Positions 19,941 to 30,600 of a DNA stretch of 64,000 nucleotides are shown one piece after another; position 1 is the stretch's first letter, and every line of letters starts with the position of its first letter. Below the pieces are notes generated by a model. It was not told the origin of the DNA. It was given only the letters and a program-made list of their open reading frames with translations, and searched no databases. A program made the translations under genes and the position numbers. Origin of the DNA: Cohaesibacter celericrescens (GTDB lineage Bacteria; Pseudomonadota; Alphaproteobacteria; Rhizobiales; Cohaesibacteraceae); contig NZ_PKUQ01000002.1 in NCBI RefSeq assembly GCF_002866925.1, forward strand, positions 1 to 64,000, read 5' to 3'.

Positions 19941-19972
19941 TGTTGGAATTGTGTTGATTGAAATTTGCAAGC

Positions 19973-20001
19973 TTTGATCCTATAATAATAGAAGGATCAA
20001 A
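19973..20001. promoter_or_regulatory. 9-base perfect inverted repeat over a TATAAT box
   Basis: TTTGATCCT at 19973-19981 is the exact reverse complement of AGGATCAAA at 19993-20001. The loop holds TATAAT, 36 bases before the ATG of the next gene. It may be an operator covering the -10 element, or alternatively the folD 3' hairpin (no U-run follows). Confidence 0.45.
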
Positions 20002-20021
20002 CCGGTCTGATGGAGTGAATT

Positions 20022-20342
20022 ATGTCCAAGAACGATGTCACTGAATATCTTATCGCCAAGATTAAAACTGATGGTCTGCTAGACGGCTATAAACGGGCTC
20101 GCAAGCCCAAACCACCCAAACAGAGCGATGACACCTTCATGAAAGCCGGTTACAGAATTTTGGAAGAAACCGGTGCTCTTCCGCGTGAAATCGAGCTGAA
20201 AAAAGCGATTGCCGAACAGTATGAAGCTCTGCATGCGGCTCAAACCGCAGAAGAAAAAGAAGAGCAGTTCCGTAAGCTTGCTGAATTGCAAATGGTGCTT
20301 GGCGTTGAACAGGATGCCCGCCGTAAATTTTACACGGACTAG
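20022..20342 (+). CDS. small protein with DUF1992-like helical segment
   Basis: The 106-residue product is highly charged and predicted helical. The segment AGYRILEETGALPREIELKK (about 43-62) resembles the YRLLKNAGCLPPELE part of YhdN/DnaJC28-type DUF1992 proteins, but the GxGxPL block of that family is missing and the rest is shorter. The last third is Glu/Lys-rich and could form a coiled coil. Function is unknown. GGAG lies upstream of the ATG, and a terminator follows directly. Confidence 0.75.
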   Translation: MSKNDVTEYLIAKIKTDGLLDGYKRARKPKPPKQSDDTFMKAGYRILEETGALPREIELKKAIAEQYEALHAAQTAEEKEEQFRKLAELQMVLGVEQDARRKFYTD

Positions 20343-20369
20343 ACTTTCTCGCACTGTATCTATTTTTGA

Positions 20370-20402
20370 CCCCGCCTTTTTACAAAAGGCGGGGTTTCTT
20401 TT
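20370..20402. terminator. bidirectional terminator between the small gene and soxG
   Basis: CCCCGCCTTTT and AAAAGGCGGGG form a perfect 11-base stem with a 3-base loop, followed by TTTCTTTTA on plus and by a U-containing tract on minus. It ends both converging transcripts. Confidence 0.92.
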
Positions 20403-21015
20403 ATGCTTGTTCGTCTGTGCTGATAAATTCCCTCATCGCGTCAAGTATATAAGAGGCGCAATAGTCCGCAAATGAGCTGCGTACAAACAGGTAAAACTCC
20501 GGCTGTTTGGATCTTTGCCAAAAGATCACTTGGCAGCGACCATACAGTGAGGAAGCGCATTGGCCCTTATGCCAATGACGCGGGTGGAAGTCCAGCATGG
20601 CCCCTTTGTTCAGAACTGCCCAGCTATCAGCTCCCGACAAAGACAGGACTGTTCGGTTGTCCGAAACATCAACAACCGTGAACACCACATCTGACAGCAT
20701 AACTTTCAACGTGGATATAAGACGGTGAGACTCTGTTTCTTTTGAAACAATCAGCCACTCATCAGGCCCTAGCCACAAAGCGGCGATATCACCTTTTTCA
20801 GCAACGCTGTTTGGTTTGGTTGGTAAGGCAATGCCGATTGCTTTTTTGGTGCCAGCCAGAAAAGCCTTGTCGTTGCCATCGCCGCGTAAATTCAATTGCG
20901 TGAGGTTTGGTATCTCGGCCAGCAAAATACGATCGCTCGAGGCGGCCAAAAAATCTTGCGCTTTATGCTGCAGCGGAGACTGTGCCGTCAATATTTCTGT
21001 CGTGGGCTCAGCCAT
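20401..21015 (-). CDS. soxG: sarcosine oxidase gamma subunit
   Basis: The 204-residue protein is the last gene of soxBDAG and overlaps soxA by 8 bases. It has the gamma-subunit features GIALPTKPNSVAEKGDIAALWLGPDEWLI and the VDVSDNRTVLSLSGADSW block, which relates distantly to the GcvT fold. The final Ser-Phe-Ala-Asp-Tyr region closes the domain. Gamma is needed for assembly of the heterotetrameric enzyme and carries no cofactor of its own. Confidence 0.93.
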   Translation of the reverse strand: MAEPTTEILTAQSPLQHKAQDFLAASSDRILLAEIPNLTQLNLRGDGNDKAFLAGTKKAIGIALPTKPNSVAEKGDIAALWLGPDEWLIVSKETESHRLISTLKVMLSDVVFTVVDVSDNRTVLSLSGADSWAVLNKGAMLDFHPRHWHKGQCASSLYGRCQVIFWQRSKQPEFYLFVRSSFADYCASYILDAMREFISTDEQA

Positions 21016-24000
21016 CGCGCTGCACTCCTTCTTTGTCGTAAAAGATCGGGTCGACCACTGTCACTTTTTGCCAGTTGCCTAGAGAATAGCTGTGCAATTG
21101 TTCGCCCTTACGTTTGAAGCCATCTTTGATGACAGCCAACGCGATTGAATGACCAAGAGCGGCACTCCAGTAGCTGGATGTGACATGGCCGAGCATCGGA
21201 ATGGGTGTTGCTGCGTCCGGATTTAATAAAATTTGCGCGCCTTCATCGAGCACAAAAGTGGGATCTTCGGTCATCAAGCCCACGAGCTGTTTTCGATCGG
21301 TGCGCACAGTGTCTGGGCGTGAATGAGATCGCTTGCCAATGAAGTCTTTTTTCTTTTTGGATACGATCCAATCCATGTCCATATCTTGTGGCGTCATCGA
21401 GCCATCGGTGTCTTGACCAACGATGATAAACCCTTTTTCTGCCCGAAGAACATGCATCGCCTCGGTACCATAGGGCGTGATGTCAAATGGTTTGCCAGCT
21501 TGGAGAACCCTATGCCAAAGAGCCAGCCCGAAACGGGCGGGTACGTTGATCTCAAACGCCAACTCTCCGGTGAAGGAAATGCGGAATATTCTCGCTTCGA
21601 TGCCACATATAGTCATCTGCCTGAAGGCCATAAAGGGGAAAGCTTCCGATGACCAGTCGGCATCGGGCTTGAGCGCCTTCATAACATCACGCGCCATTGG
21701 ACCATTGATAGCGATTGTCGCCCATTGTTCCGTCACCGATGTGCAATAGACTTCAAGCTCGGGCCATTCTGTCTGAAGATAGTCCTCCAGATGGTCCATC
21801 ACATGGGCTGCGCCACCGGTTGTTGTGGTCATGTGGAAATGATGATCGGCAAGGCGTGCCGTGACGCCATCATCCATGATCATGCCATCCTCACCGCACA
21901 TAATGCCATAACGGCACTTGCCAACACCGAGTTGTAAAAAGGCATTTGTATAGAGGCGATTGATGAACTCGGCAGCGTCTGGCCCTTGGATATCGATTTT
22001 GCCCAAGGTTGACGCGTCCATCATGCCAACACCATTGCGCACTGCAAGGCATTCTCGATTAACGGCAGCCTTCATGTCTTCCTCGCCTTGAGCATAGAAC
22101 CAAGGTCGTTTCCATTGGCCGACATTTTCAAATGTGGCACCCATTGACACATGGGCCTTGTGAAGGGGTGTTGTGCGCACGGGGTCAGACAATTCACCAA
22201 TATTGCGACCGGCAAGAGCGCCGAAGGTGACAGGTGTATAGGGAGGACGGAAAGTGGTGGTGCCTGTTTCCGGTATGGTCGCGTTGGCGGTGTGTGCCAA
22301 AATTGCGAGACCGTTGATGTTGCTGGTTTTGCCTTGATCAGTCCCAAACCCTGTCAGCGTATAGCGCTTCATATGTTCGACGGATTCAAAGCCCTCACGG
22401 GCTGCAAGTTGAATATCGGAGGCAGTTGTATCGTTTTGGAAGTCGACAAAGTGCTTTTCTTTGCCCTGCCCCACCGGCATTTCGGATGGCACCAGCCAGC
22501 AGGCTTGGGGCAAGTCGAGTTGTGGTTCAACGACAGCATAGCGACGCGCAGATTTGCGCGTTGCAAAACCGGTTTCTAGCGCCGCCTTGACGCCTTCCCG
22601 ACTGGCCGAACGCAGTGTTTCAGCAAGGGAAAACTCCCCATTGGCAGCGCCAATGCAAACGCTGTCTTTCTGCGTATAACGATCAGGAATGAATGCCGCT
22701 TTATCATCACTAAATTCCAGTTTTCCACCTGATTGGCTAAACAGATGAACCACGGGGCTCCAACCACCAGACATCATCAGGATATCGGCTTCAAGTCGCT
22801 GGGGTTTTCCGGTCAATAGTTCACCGTCCCAAGTGGCAACATCGACACCCTTAAAGTGTTTTGCTCCGTGGGTTTTGGTGACAACGCAGCCTGAGAGCAA
22901 TCGAATGCCTGCTTCATAGACCTCACGCACCAATGGCCCTTCTGGGGATTGTCGCGTGTCTATAACTGCGACCAAATCTCCTCCGGCCTTACGGTAATCA
23001 AGTGCGGCTTCATACGCTGCGTCGTTGTTAGCAAACAGAATGGCGCTCTTTCCCGGCAAAACAGCATACCGATTGACATAGGTCTGCACTGCTCCCGCCA
23101 ACATAATTCCGGGGCGATCATTATCTGCAAAGACCAAGGGGCGCTCGTGCGCTCCTGTTGCCAAAATGACCTTTGAGGCACGGATGTGCCAAAGACGTTG
23201 GCGCGTGTTGGATGGACTGGAGGCATCTGACAGATGATCCAGTCGTTTTTCAATCGCCATCAGGTAATTTTGATCAAAATAGCCGAACACAGTGGTGTTT
23301 GGCAAAAGCGTAGTCTCTTTGTTCTGGGCAAGCTCTGCACCCACATCCTGTAGCCATGCTGCCGATTGTTTGCCATTTATGGCCCTGTTGTGGCTAAGCA
23401 GTGATCCACCCATTTCACTTTGTGCATCAGCGAGGAGGACGCGTGCCCCGTTGGCGGCAGCGTCCCGCGCAGCAGCTAGTCCTGCAGGACCGGCACCAAC
23501 CACAAGCACATCAACATGTTTGTGAATATGGTCATAGTGATCGGGATCTGGTGCCGTTGGTGCTTTGCCTAGGCCCGCCGCGTTGCGGATCAGTGGCTCA
23601 AAAAAATGGTGCCAGAGAGTTCGGGATCCGAACATGGTTTTATAATAAAAGCCCGCCGCCATAAATCGATTCAAAAGACCATTGATTGATTTTAAATCAT
23701 AATTCAGCGACGGCCAGGCATTGACAGAATGGGCAATCAGCCCGGGATGCAGCACAACTTCGGTTGCTTTTGGGTTTGGTTCAGTCCTATTCGCGACATG
23801 GAGCTGCACAATTGCGTTTGGCTCTTCTGGGCCCGCCGTCATGATGCCACGCGGTCGTGCATATTTAAACGATCTGGCTACCAAGTGAATGTCATTGGCC
23901 AACATCGCCGATGCCAGAGTGTCCCCTTCATATCCATAATAATAGGAACCATCGAAGCGAAAACGTATGGGACGTTCACGGTTGATGCGGCCACCCTTTG

Positions 24001-24019
24001 GAAGTCGATTGATAGTCAT
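21008..24019 (-). CDS. soxA: sarcosine oxidase alpha subunit
   Basis: The 1003-residue subunit has an N-terminal region like the proline-dehydrogenase/ferredoxin-like entry domain (GSYYYGYEGDTLASAMLAND), then a pyridine-nucleotide/FAD-type domain starting at VLVVGAGPAGLAAARDAAA (about 172-190), and a C-terminal GcvT-like folate-binding domain from about residue 620 (MMDASTLGKIDIQGPDAAEF). The complex demethylates sarcosine to glycine, passing the methyl carbon to THF as 5,10-methylene-THF and electrons to oxygen. The start overlaps the soxD stop by 4 bases. Length is standard for the alpha subunit. Confidence 0.97.
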   Translation of the reverse strand: MTINRLPKGGRINRERPIRFRFDGSYYYGYEGDTLASAMLANDIHLVARSFKYARPRGIMTAGPEEPNAIVQLHVANRTEPNPKATEVVLHPGLIAHSVNAWPSLNYDLKSINGLLNRFMAAGFYYKTMFGSRTLWHHFFEPLIRNAAGLGKAPTAPDPDHYDHIHKHVDVLVVGAGPAGLAAARDAAANGARVLLADAQSEMGGSLLSHNRAINGKQSAAWLQDVGAELAQNKETTLLPNTTVFGYFDQNYLMAIEKRLDHLSDASSPSNTRQRLWHIRASKVILATGAHERPLVFADNDRPGIMLAGAVQTYVNRYAVLPGKSAILFANNDAAYEAALDYRKAGGDLVAVIDTRQSPEGPLVREVYEAGIRLLSGCVVTKTHGAKHFKGVDVATWDGELLTGKPQRLEADILMMSGGWSPVVHLFSQSGGKLEFSDDKAAFIPDRYTQKDSVCIGAANGEFSLAETLRSASREGVKAALETGFATRKSARRYAVVEPQLDLPQACWLVPSEMPVGQGKEKHFVDFQNDTTASDIQLAAREGFESVEHMKRYTLTGFGTDQGKTSNINGLAILAHTANATIPETGTTTFRPPYTPVTFGALAGRNIGELSDPVRTTPLHKAHVSMGATFENVGQWKRPWFYAQGEEDMKAAVNRECLAVRNGVGMMDASTLGKIDIQGPDAAEFINRLYTNAFLQLGVGKCRYGIMCGEDGMIMDDGVTARLADHHFHMTTTTGGAAHVMDHLEDYLQTEWPELEVYCTSVTEQWATIAINGPMARDVMKALKPDADWSSEAFPFMAFRQMTICGIEARIFRISFTGELAFEINVPARFGLALWHRVLQAGKPFDITPYGTEAMHVLRAEKGFIIVGQDTDGSMTPQDMDMDWIVSKKKKDFIGKRSHSRPDTVRTDRKQLVGLMTEDPTFVLDEGAQILLNPDAATPIPMLGHVTSSYWSAALGHSIALAVIKDGFKRKGEQLHSYSLGNWQKVTVVDPIFYDKEGVQRDG

Positions 24020-24327
24020 ATGTCACGGCCTCCGGATTTTCGCTTCTTGAGATCGTTCAACGTGGGTTGTTCGCCGACTTTATAGGAGCCAAGAATGGTG
24101 TGATCGGCGGTGTTGCGCACGACGTTAAACCAACGCCTGCAGCCTTGAGCATGCAACCAGCGTTCGCGCGATGCCCCCTTTTTGTTTGAACGCATAAAAA
24201 GGAAATCGGCCCATTGCTCATCAGACAGAGCATGAGGGTCTTCCGGTCTGGCGCGGTGCGCCTCGCCACCGTAAGAAAACTCGGTCTCGTCACGTTCGCC
24301 GCAATAAGGACATTTGATCTTCAGCAT
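24016..24327 (-). CDS. soxD: sarcosine oxidase delta subunit
   Basis: The 103-residue protein starts MLKIKCPYCGERDETEF. The CPYC pair together with the later His and Cys (WLHAQGCRRWF) form the zinc site typical of the delta subunit. It sits between soxB and soxA with a 13-base gap and a 4-base overlap, which implies translational coupling. Confidence 0.96.
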   Translation of the reverse strand: MLKIKCPYCGERDETEFSYGGEAHRARPEDPHALSDEQWADFLFMRSNKKGASRERWLHAQGCRRWFNVVRNTADHTILGSYKVGEQPTLNDLKKRKSGGRDI

Positions 24328-24340
24328 TTAAATCCCTTTC

Positions 24341-25588
24341 CTAATGTGCGACGCCAGCTGCGCCATGCTCGTCGATCAGATGGCCGGTGGTGAAACGATC
24401 GATTGAGAATGCGGCATTTAATGGGTGCGGCTCGTCCTTTGCTATTGTGTGTGCATAGACGAGGCCTGAAGCTGGAATAGCCTTGAAGCCGCCTGTTCCC
24501 CAGCCGCCATTGAGATAGAGGTTTTGCACTGGCGTTTTAGAGATGATGGGGCAGGCATCAGGACATGTATCGACAATGCCACCCCAAGTACGCATCAGCT
24601 TAAGCCTTGAGAAGATGGGAAATAATTCTAAAAGTGCCCCGATTTGATGCTCGATGACGTGGAATGACCCTCGCTGGGCATAGGAATGATAGGCGTCGAT
24701 GCCAGCACCGAGCACCAGCTCGCCTTTGTCGGATTGACTGACATAAACATGCACGGCATTGGACATAACCACCGTATCTAGCACGGGCTTGATTGGCTCT
24801 GACACCATGGCTTGCAACGGATGGCTCTCGATAGGCAATCGCAAACCGGCCATATCGGCTAACACAGAAGAATGGCCAGCCACGCAAATGGCTACTTTTC
24901 CTGCGTTGATTGTGCCTTTGGTGGTTTCGACTCCGGTGACGCGGCCTTTATCTCGGTTGATACCTGTCACTTCGCAATTCTGGATGATATCGACACCTTT
25001 GGTATCAGCTGCTCTTGCATAGGCCCAAGCAATGGCATCATGCCGGGCGGTTCCGCCGCGTTTTTGCAAAGATGCGCCCAGAACAGGATAGCGGGTGTCT
25101 TTGGATGTGTTAATGATAGGACAAAAGTCTTTGACCTCATCGGCGTCAAGCCAGTCAGCGTCAATGCCGTTTAGCTTGTTGGCATTGATGCGCCTTTTTG
25201 TGTCCCTGACATCCTGAAGCGTGTGCGCCAAATTCATCACACCGCGTTGGCTGAGCATAATGTTGTAATTGAGGTCTTTGGACAGGCCTTCATAAAGTTG
25301 AAGCGATTTTTCATATAGGTGGGCGGCTTCATCCCATAGATAATTGGAGCGTATAATCGTGGTGTTTCGACCGGTATTGCCTCCCCCTAACCAGCCTTTT
25401 TCTAAAACAGCAACATTTGTAATGCCGTGTTCCTTTGCCAGATAGTAGGCCGTGGCAAGTCCATGGCCACCACCTCCAATGACAATGACATCATACTGTT
25501 TCTTCGGCGCGGGGCTGCGCCATTGGCGGGGCCAGTCGCGATTGAAATTTAGGGCATTTCTGGCAAGGGAGACAACAGAAAATCGCAT
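24341..25588 (-). CDS. soxB: sarcosine oxidase beta subunit
   Basis: The 415-residue flavoprotein begins [17 protein letters not shown]. It has the FAD-binding motif [19 protein letters not shown] (about 34-52) and [15 protein letters not shown], the region that holds the covalent FMN/FAD sites in characterised enzymes. This subunit contains the sarcosine oxidation site. The open frame runs 110 codons further upstream across the riboswitch region, but that extension shows no homology; the start at 25588 gives the family length and N-terminus. It is first in soxBDAG and divergent from the cobalamin operon. Confidence 0.95.
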   Translation of the reverse strand: MRFSVVSLARNALNFNRDWPRQWRSPAPKKQYDVIVIGGGGHGLATAYYLAKEHGITNVAVLEKGWLGGGNTGRNTTIIRSNYLWDEAAHLYEKSLQLYEGLSKDLNYNIMLSQRGVMNLAHTLQDVRDTKRRINANKLNGIDADWLDADEVKDFCPIINTSKDTRYPVLGASLQKRGGTARHDAIAWAYARAADTKGVDIIQNCEVTGINRDKGRVTGVETTKGTINAGKVAICVAGHSSVLADMAGLRLPIESHPLQAMVSEPIKPVLDTVVMSNAVHVYVSQSDKGELVLGAGIDAYHSYAQRGSFHVIEHQIGALLELFPIFSRLKLMRTWGGIVDTCPDACPIISKTPVQNLYLNGGWGTGGFKAIPASGLVYAHTIAKDEPHPLNAAFSIDRFTTGHLIDEHGAAGVAH

Positions 25589-25804
25589 AATTACTTCCAC
25601 GGGTTGATTGCAGAACCGTCTTTGGGCGGTTTTATGTAGAATCGCATATTGAGCATGTTCAATATCCACTATCGAAACGGAGCATAGCGACAAAATCAAG
25701 TCAGTCTGTACCGAATTCAGCTCTTTTGGTTGATACTGCAAAGCTAGATTGACAAGCGAGATGCAATCGCGCACAAATGTGGCTCGATTGGTTCTGCTCT
25801 GACA

Positions 25805-25985
25805 AGCTGTTGGAGAAGATGAAAAGGGAACATGGTGCGGATGACCCAACTCGGGGCCAAAACCATGGCTGCCCCCGCAACTGTAAGCGGATTGCCTCTT
25901 TGATTGACCACTGAACATACTGTTCGGGAAGGTGAAGAGGTGTCAAACCGTGAGCCAGGAGACCTGCCAAGCGACAATTTTCACG
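25805..25985 (+). ncRNA. cobalamin riboswitch 1, upstream of DUF1636-cobW-cobN-cobO
   Basis: The plus strand carries the conserved core of the B12 riboswitch in order: GAAAAGGGAACATGGTG (from 25822), CTGCCCCCGCAACTGTAAGC (about 25869), GACCACTG (about 25906), GGGAAGGTG (about 25926) and the B12 box GAGCCAGGAGACCTGCC (25952-25968). The next 120 bases hold a hairpin-forming segment near 26010-26035 that may act as the expression platform. High adenosylcobalamin should repress the downstream operon. Confidence 0.96.
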
Positions 25986-26105
25986 ACCGGTCGGGGTGTA
26001 TCGGAAGGTGTTGCAAGCTTATTTGCTTCCCCTATTGCTATGCTCCCACCGCACTGTCATTTGCAGAAGGCCCAACATAGGCCGCTTTCTGTTCAGGGAG
26101 ATTTC

Positions 26106-26519
26106 ATGGTTGAAAAGACTGGTGTTCTACAGGTTTGTGTAACATGCAAACGAGTCCCCCTTCCCGGCCAAGAGGTTCCAGATGGCCCGCCTGATGGACA
26201 AGCCTTGTTTGAAGCCCTACAAGACGCCTGCGCCAAACGCCCCGACCTTGATGGGCAAATCGCAATCACTCCCGTTGAATGCATGAATGGCTGTCAGTTG
26301 GCCTGCACCGTGGCAATCCGAGCCGATAACAAATATAATTTTGTTATCGGAAAACTGGATTCAAGTGCAGAAAAAATTGATGACCTGCTGAACTTTGCAC
26401 AAAGCTTTGTAGACTCAGAAAATGGCTTGCCCCCTTGGCGCGACAGGCCCGTACACATCCGAAAAAACACGTTGGTGCGCCTGCATCCCGTTTCCTCCCA
26501 ATCCATCATCCAAGACTAA
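26106..26519 (+). CDS. DUF1636 metal-binding protein of the cobalamin operon
   Basis: The 137-residue protein has a ferredoxin-like Cys layout: VCVTC near residue 10 and ECMNGCQLACTVA near residue 60. This matches DUF1636, a family found next to cobW and cobN. It may bind an iron-sulfur cluster or cobalt, but no activity is established. The ATG at 26106 has CAGGGAG upstream. It is the first gene behind riboswitch 1, and cobW starts 9 bases after its stop. Confidence 0.9.
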   Translation: MVEKTGVLQVCVTCKRVPLPGQEVPDGPPDGQALFEALQDACAKRPDLDGQIAITPVECMNGCQLACTVAIRADNKYNFVIGKLDSSAEKIDDLLNFAQSFVDSENGLPPWRDRPVHIRKNTLVRLHPVSSQSIIQD

Positions 26520-26527
26520 GGCTTGTC

Positions 26528-27598
26528 ATGACTTTTACTCCTCCCTCCGTTGGTAAAAAAATTCCGGCAACTGTGGTGACCGGCTTTTTAGGTGCTGGTA
26601 AAACAACGCTCATTCGTAATCTTATCGCGCAGGCCGGTGACAAGAAAATCGCCCTCATCGTCAATGAATTTGGCGATATGGGATTTGACGGTGACTTGCT
26701 AAGCGATTGTGGCAATCCTAACTGCACCGAAGACGATGTTGTTGAACTTAAAAATGGCTGTATTTGTTGTACTGTGGCGGATGAGTTTTTGCCAACGATG
26801 GAAATGCTGATCGCTCGTGAACCTCGTCCGGATCACATTGTCATTGAAACCTCAGGCCTTGCGCTGCCTCAACCTCTGGTTCAGGCTTTCCAGTGGCCCA
26901 GTGTGCGTGCGTCCGTTACAGTGGACGGTGTGGTGACGATTGCCGATGCATCGGCGTTGAGCGAAGGGCATTATAGCCAAAATGAAGATGCCATCGCCAA
27001 ACAACGCGCGCTGGATGACAATTTAGACCATGAAAGCCCCATTGATGAATTGTTTGCTGATCAACTAAAATGTGCTGACATGGTTGTTATCTCCAAAGCA
27101 GACTTGGTCGATGCAGATGGCATTGCCCGCGTTGAAGCACTGATTGGTGAACATGCGCGTAAAGGCGTCAAGCTGATCCATTCCAGCAATGGTAATGTGT
27201 CCGCAGCCGTCCTTCTGGGGTTAGACTCTGAAGCGGAACAAGATTTAGATAGTCGCAAAGCAGCCCATGACCACCATCATCACGACGATGAGGAAGACGA
27301 TCACGACCATGACCATAATCACCACCATGATGATTTTCATTCGGTTGTGGTAATGCCACGTATCTTTGCTTCTATGGATGAAATGAAATCTTCAGTCGAA
27401 TCCTGTCTGGCACAAGCAGGTATTTTACGTGTCAAAGGGTATGCGGCGATCGAAGGCAAAAAGGCACGCGTCGTGGTGCAAGCCGTGGGCCGTCGTGTGG
27501 ACTGTTGGTTTGACACCGCTAGCAATGATGCAACGGGGCTTGTTGTGATTGGCCTGAAGGATTTTGATCAGTCCGCCGTTGAATACAAACTGGTGTAA
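26528..27598 (+). CDS. cobW: CobW, GTP-binding metallochaperone
   Basis: The 356-residue G3E GTPase has the P-loop GFLGAGKTTLIRNL (about 18-31), the metal-binding CxCC motif in NGCICCTVAD (about 76-85), and SKAD-type base recognition. The C-terminal CobW domain follows a His/Asp-rich stretch at about 247-272. CobW is thought to deliver cobalt to the CobNST chelatase. The start at 26528 follows the DUF1636 gene directly; the longer open frame overlaps that gene and is rejected. cobN follows 22 bases later. Confidence 0.96.
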   Translation: MTFTPPSVGKKIPATVVTGFLGAGKTTLIRNLIAQAGDKKIALIVNEFGDMGFDGDLLSDCGNPNCTEDDVVELKNGCICCTVADEFLPTMEMLIAREPRPDHIVIETSGLALPQPLVQAFQWPSVRASVTVDGVVTIADASALSEGHYSQNEDAIAKQRALDDNLDHESPIDELFADQLKCADMVVISKADLVDADGIARVEALIGEHARKGVKLIHSSNGNVSAAVLLGLDSEAEQDLDSRKAAHDHHHHDDEEDDHDHDHNHHHDDFHSVVVMPRIFASMDEMKSSVESCLAQAGILRVKGYAAIEGKKARVVVQAVGRRVDCWFDTASNDATGLVVIGLKDFDQSAVEYKLV

Positions 27599-27620
27599 CA
27601 GAGCAAGGTCTCTCTTTTTC

Positions 27621-30600
27621 ATGCACATTCTCGCTCCACAAGCTGGCAGGATAGACGACGGACAAGAAGCGATTGATTTGGGGCAATCCCCCGGAGATAT
27701 TTTAATCTTGTCGGCCGCAGATAGTGAGCTTTCTGCGCTTTCAGCGTCAGCCCGCGCGCGAAAACCAACTGATACCAGTTTGCGTCTTGCAAACCTAATG
27801 GGGCTCAATCACCCCTATTCGGTTGACCTCTATGTTGAGCAGACAGCCCGCCACGCAAAATTGATAATCTTGCGAATTTTGGGCGGGGTCGAATATTGGC
27901 AATATGGCTTGGAGCAGATGAAAAAGCTGTCCCGCGGGTTTGGCATCAAGCTGCTTGTAATGCCAGGGGACGACAAATGGGACGAAACGCTGGCGGCATG
28001 GTCCAGTGAGGACCTGTCTATTGTGCGCAGGGTATGGCGGTATTTTGTCGAAGGTGGTCAGGAGAATTTGACCAACGCCCTGAATTATGCCGGCTCGCTT
28101 GTCGGCGAAGATACAGGTGAGGTTCCGCAACCATTGCCTTTGCCTCGCGTCGGCATTCTGCATGAAGGCCAAAGCTTTAGCGACGAAGGAGCCATCAACG
28201 ACTATCTTACCACGTGTGTACCGCGCCCTGCCCGTCCCATTGTTCCGATCTTTTTTTATCGTTCTTATGTACAAAGTGCGATGACCGCACCCATCGATGC
28301 GCTCTGTGCTTCATTGGAACAACGGGGCCTGCATCCGGTTGCTGTCTTTCTTCCCAGCCTTAAAGATGCAGAAGCCCAAGCTTTTATCACGTCACTTTTT
28401 GCTAGACTTTCCCCTTCTGTTTTCCTCAATTGTACAGCCTTTGCGTTGTCCAAAGCCGGGCACGCCTATGAAGCAACCATACTAGATCCTTACGATTGCC
28501 CGATATTGCAAGTAATCCTGTCCGGTTCCAGCCGCGAAGCCTGGGACGAGAGCCCGCGTGGTTTGTCGGCCCGTGACTTGGCGATGCATGTGGTGCTGCC
28601 GGAACTAGATGGGCGGATATTGAGCCGCGCCATTGCCTTCAAGGAAGAAGGGCAATTGGATGCAGCAACCGAATATAAACCAGTACGGCTAGAGCCATCC
28701 CTTGATCGTGTGGATTTTGTTGCATCCCTTGCTGACGGCTGGGCCAAATTGCGACAAGCCCCGTCAGAGCAACGCAAACTTGCGATTGTCCTGGCCAATT
28801 ATCCCAACAAGGATGGCCGTATTGCAAATGGTGTTGGGTTGGACAGTCCAGCGTCAGTGGTGGGCATGCTCAACGCATTGCGTGATGAGGGATATCAAAC
28901 TGGATCTATTCCTGCGGACTCAGATGCCCTCATGCAGGCGGTTTTGGCTGGACCAACCAACGCTTTGGGTGTTGCGGAGCGCAAAAGCGACATACAGCTT
29001 GATGTCTCATTCTATGAACAAATGTTTGCTGACCTGCCAAAGGCATTGCGCAACCAAGTAACCGAGCGTTGGGGGGCTCCGAACTCCGATCCGATGGTAC
29101 GCGAGGATGCGTTCCAACTCGCAGTTTTGACATTTGGCAATGTAGCCATTGGGGTTCAACCTGCGCGTGGCTATAACATTGACCCTAAAGCCACTTATCA
29201 CGATCCCGCTTTGGTGCCGCCACACAATTATTTTGCCTTCTATTTTTGGCTGCGCAAAAGCTTTGGCATACACGCCATCATTCACGCAGGTAAACATGGC
29301 AATTTGGAGTGGCTACCGGGTAAAGCGCTAGCGCTGAGCAATAGCTGTTATCCGGAAGCCGCGTTGGGTCCTGTGCCACATCTCTATCCCTTCATTGTCA
29401 ATGATCCCGGTGAAGGCTGTCAGGCCAAGCGCCGAACGGGTGCTGTTATTATCGACCATTTAACACCGCCTCTCGCGCGGGCAGAAAGTCATGGAGCCGG
29501 TGAAGAGCTGGAATCCTTGGTCGATGAATTTTATACCGCGCAAGGTGTCGATCCACGTCGCTCGGCCAAATTGCTCGAAGAAATCCGGTTCTTGGCCAGC
29601 CGCACTGGTCTGGATAAGGATGCAGGCGTTGGCTCTGATGATGATAATGAGCAAGCATTGCAACAGCTTGATGCACATTTATGCGATATAAAAGAGCTAC
29701 AAATTCGCGATGGCTTGCACATTTTAGGGCAGTCACCTGAGGGCAGCCTGCTTGAAAATCTTTTGGTAGCAATTGCGCGCGTACCGCGTGGCAATGATGC
29801 GCGTGAGCAATCCCTGCATAGGTCCATCAGTGAAGACCTGGGACTTGTCGTTGCCAATGAAACATTCAATCCTCTGGACTGTGATTTTTCTCTTGCTTGG
29901 GATGGCGAACGCCCTGCTGAGTTGACTGACCTTTCATCTGAGCTATGGCGTCACTGCGGCGACACCGTAGAGCGCATTGAAATTGCAGCAGAAAAACTCG
30001 TTTCGCATGAGATGAAATGTCCTGTTGACTGGCCTAAAACACAGGCTGTTCTGAATTGGATTTGGCAAGATCTGCAGCCGATTGTTGAGTCTTGTGGCAC
30101 AGAAGAATTCAAACATCTCCTTGCTGGTCTGGATGGTCGTTTTGTGCCTCCGGGGCCATCAGGTGCGCCAACGCGAGGTAGACCCGACGTGCTGCCTACA
30201 GGGCGGAATTTCTTTGCTGTAGATGTGCGTTCGGTTCCGTCAAAAACAGCTTGGACAATTGGAGAATTGTCAGCGCAGCGTTTGGTGGAGCGACATTTTC
30301 AAGACGAGGGAGAATGGCTGCAAGCGATCGTTTTGACCTGTTGGGGCACGGCCAATATGCGCACTGGTGGTGATGACATCGCGCAGGCACTAGCGCTGCT
30401 TGGTGTCCGACCTGTTTGGGAGACAGCCTCCGGTCGCGTGACTGGTATTGAGGTCATCCGGTTGTCCGATTTGCAACGCCCCCGCGTTGATGTCACTTTG
30501 CGGATTTCGGGGTTTTTTCGCGATGCATTTCCGCATCAAATTGACCTGTTTGATGCTGCGGTACGACAAGTGGCAGAACTGGATGAACCCCAAGACGCCA

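Noticed and set aside
25589..25918. Upstream 110-codon extension of soxB
   Set aside because: The extension has no sarcosine oxidase similarity and overlaps the cobalamin riboswitch on the other strand; the start at 25588 gives the normal subunit length.
27268..27345. Short CAC/GAC-rich tract that looks like a DNA repeat
   Set aside because: It is explained by the His/Asp-rich loop of CobW, not by a separate repeat element.
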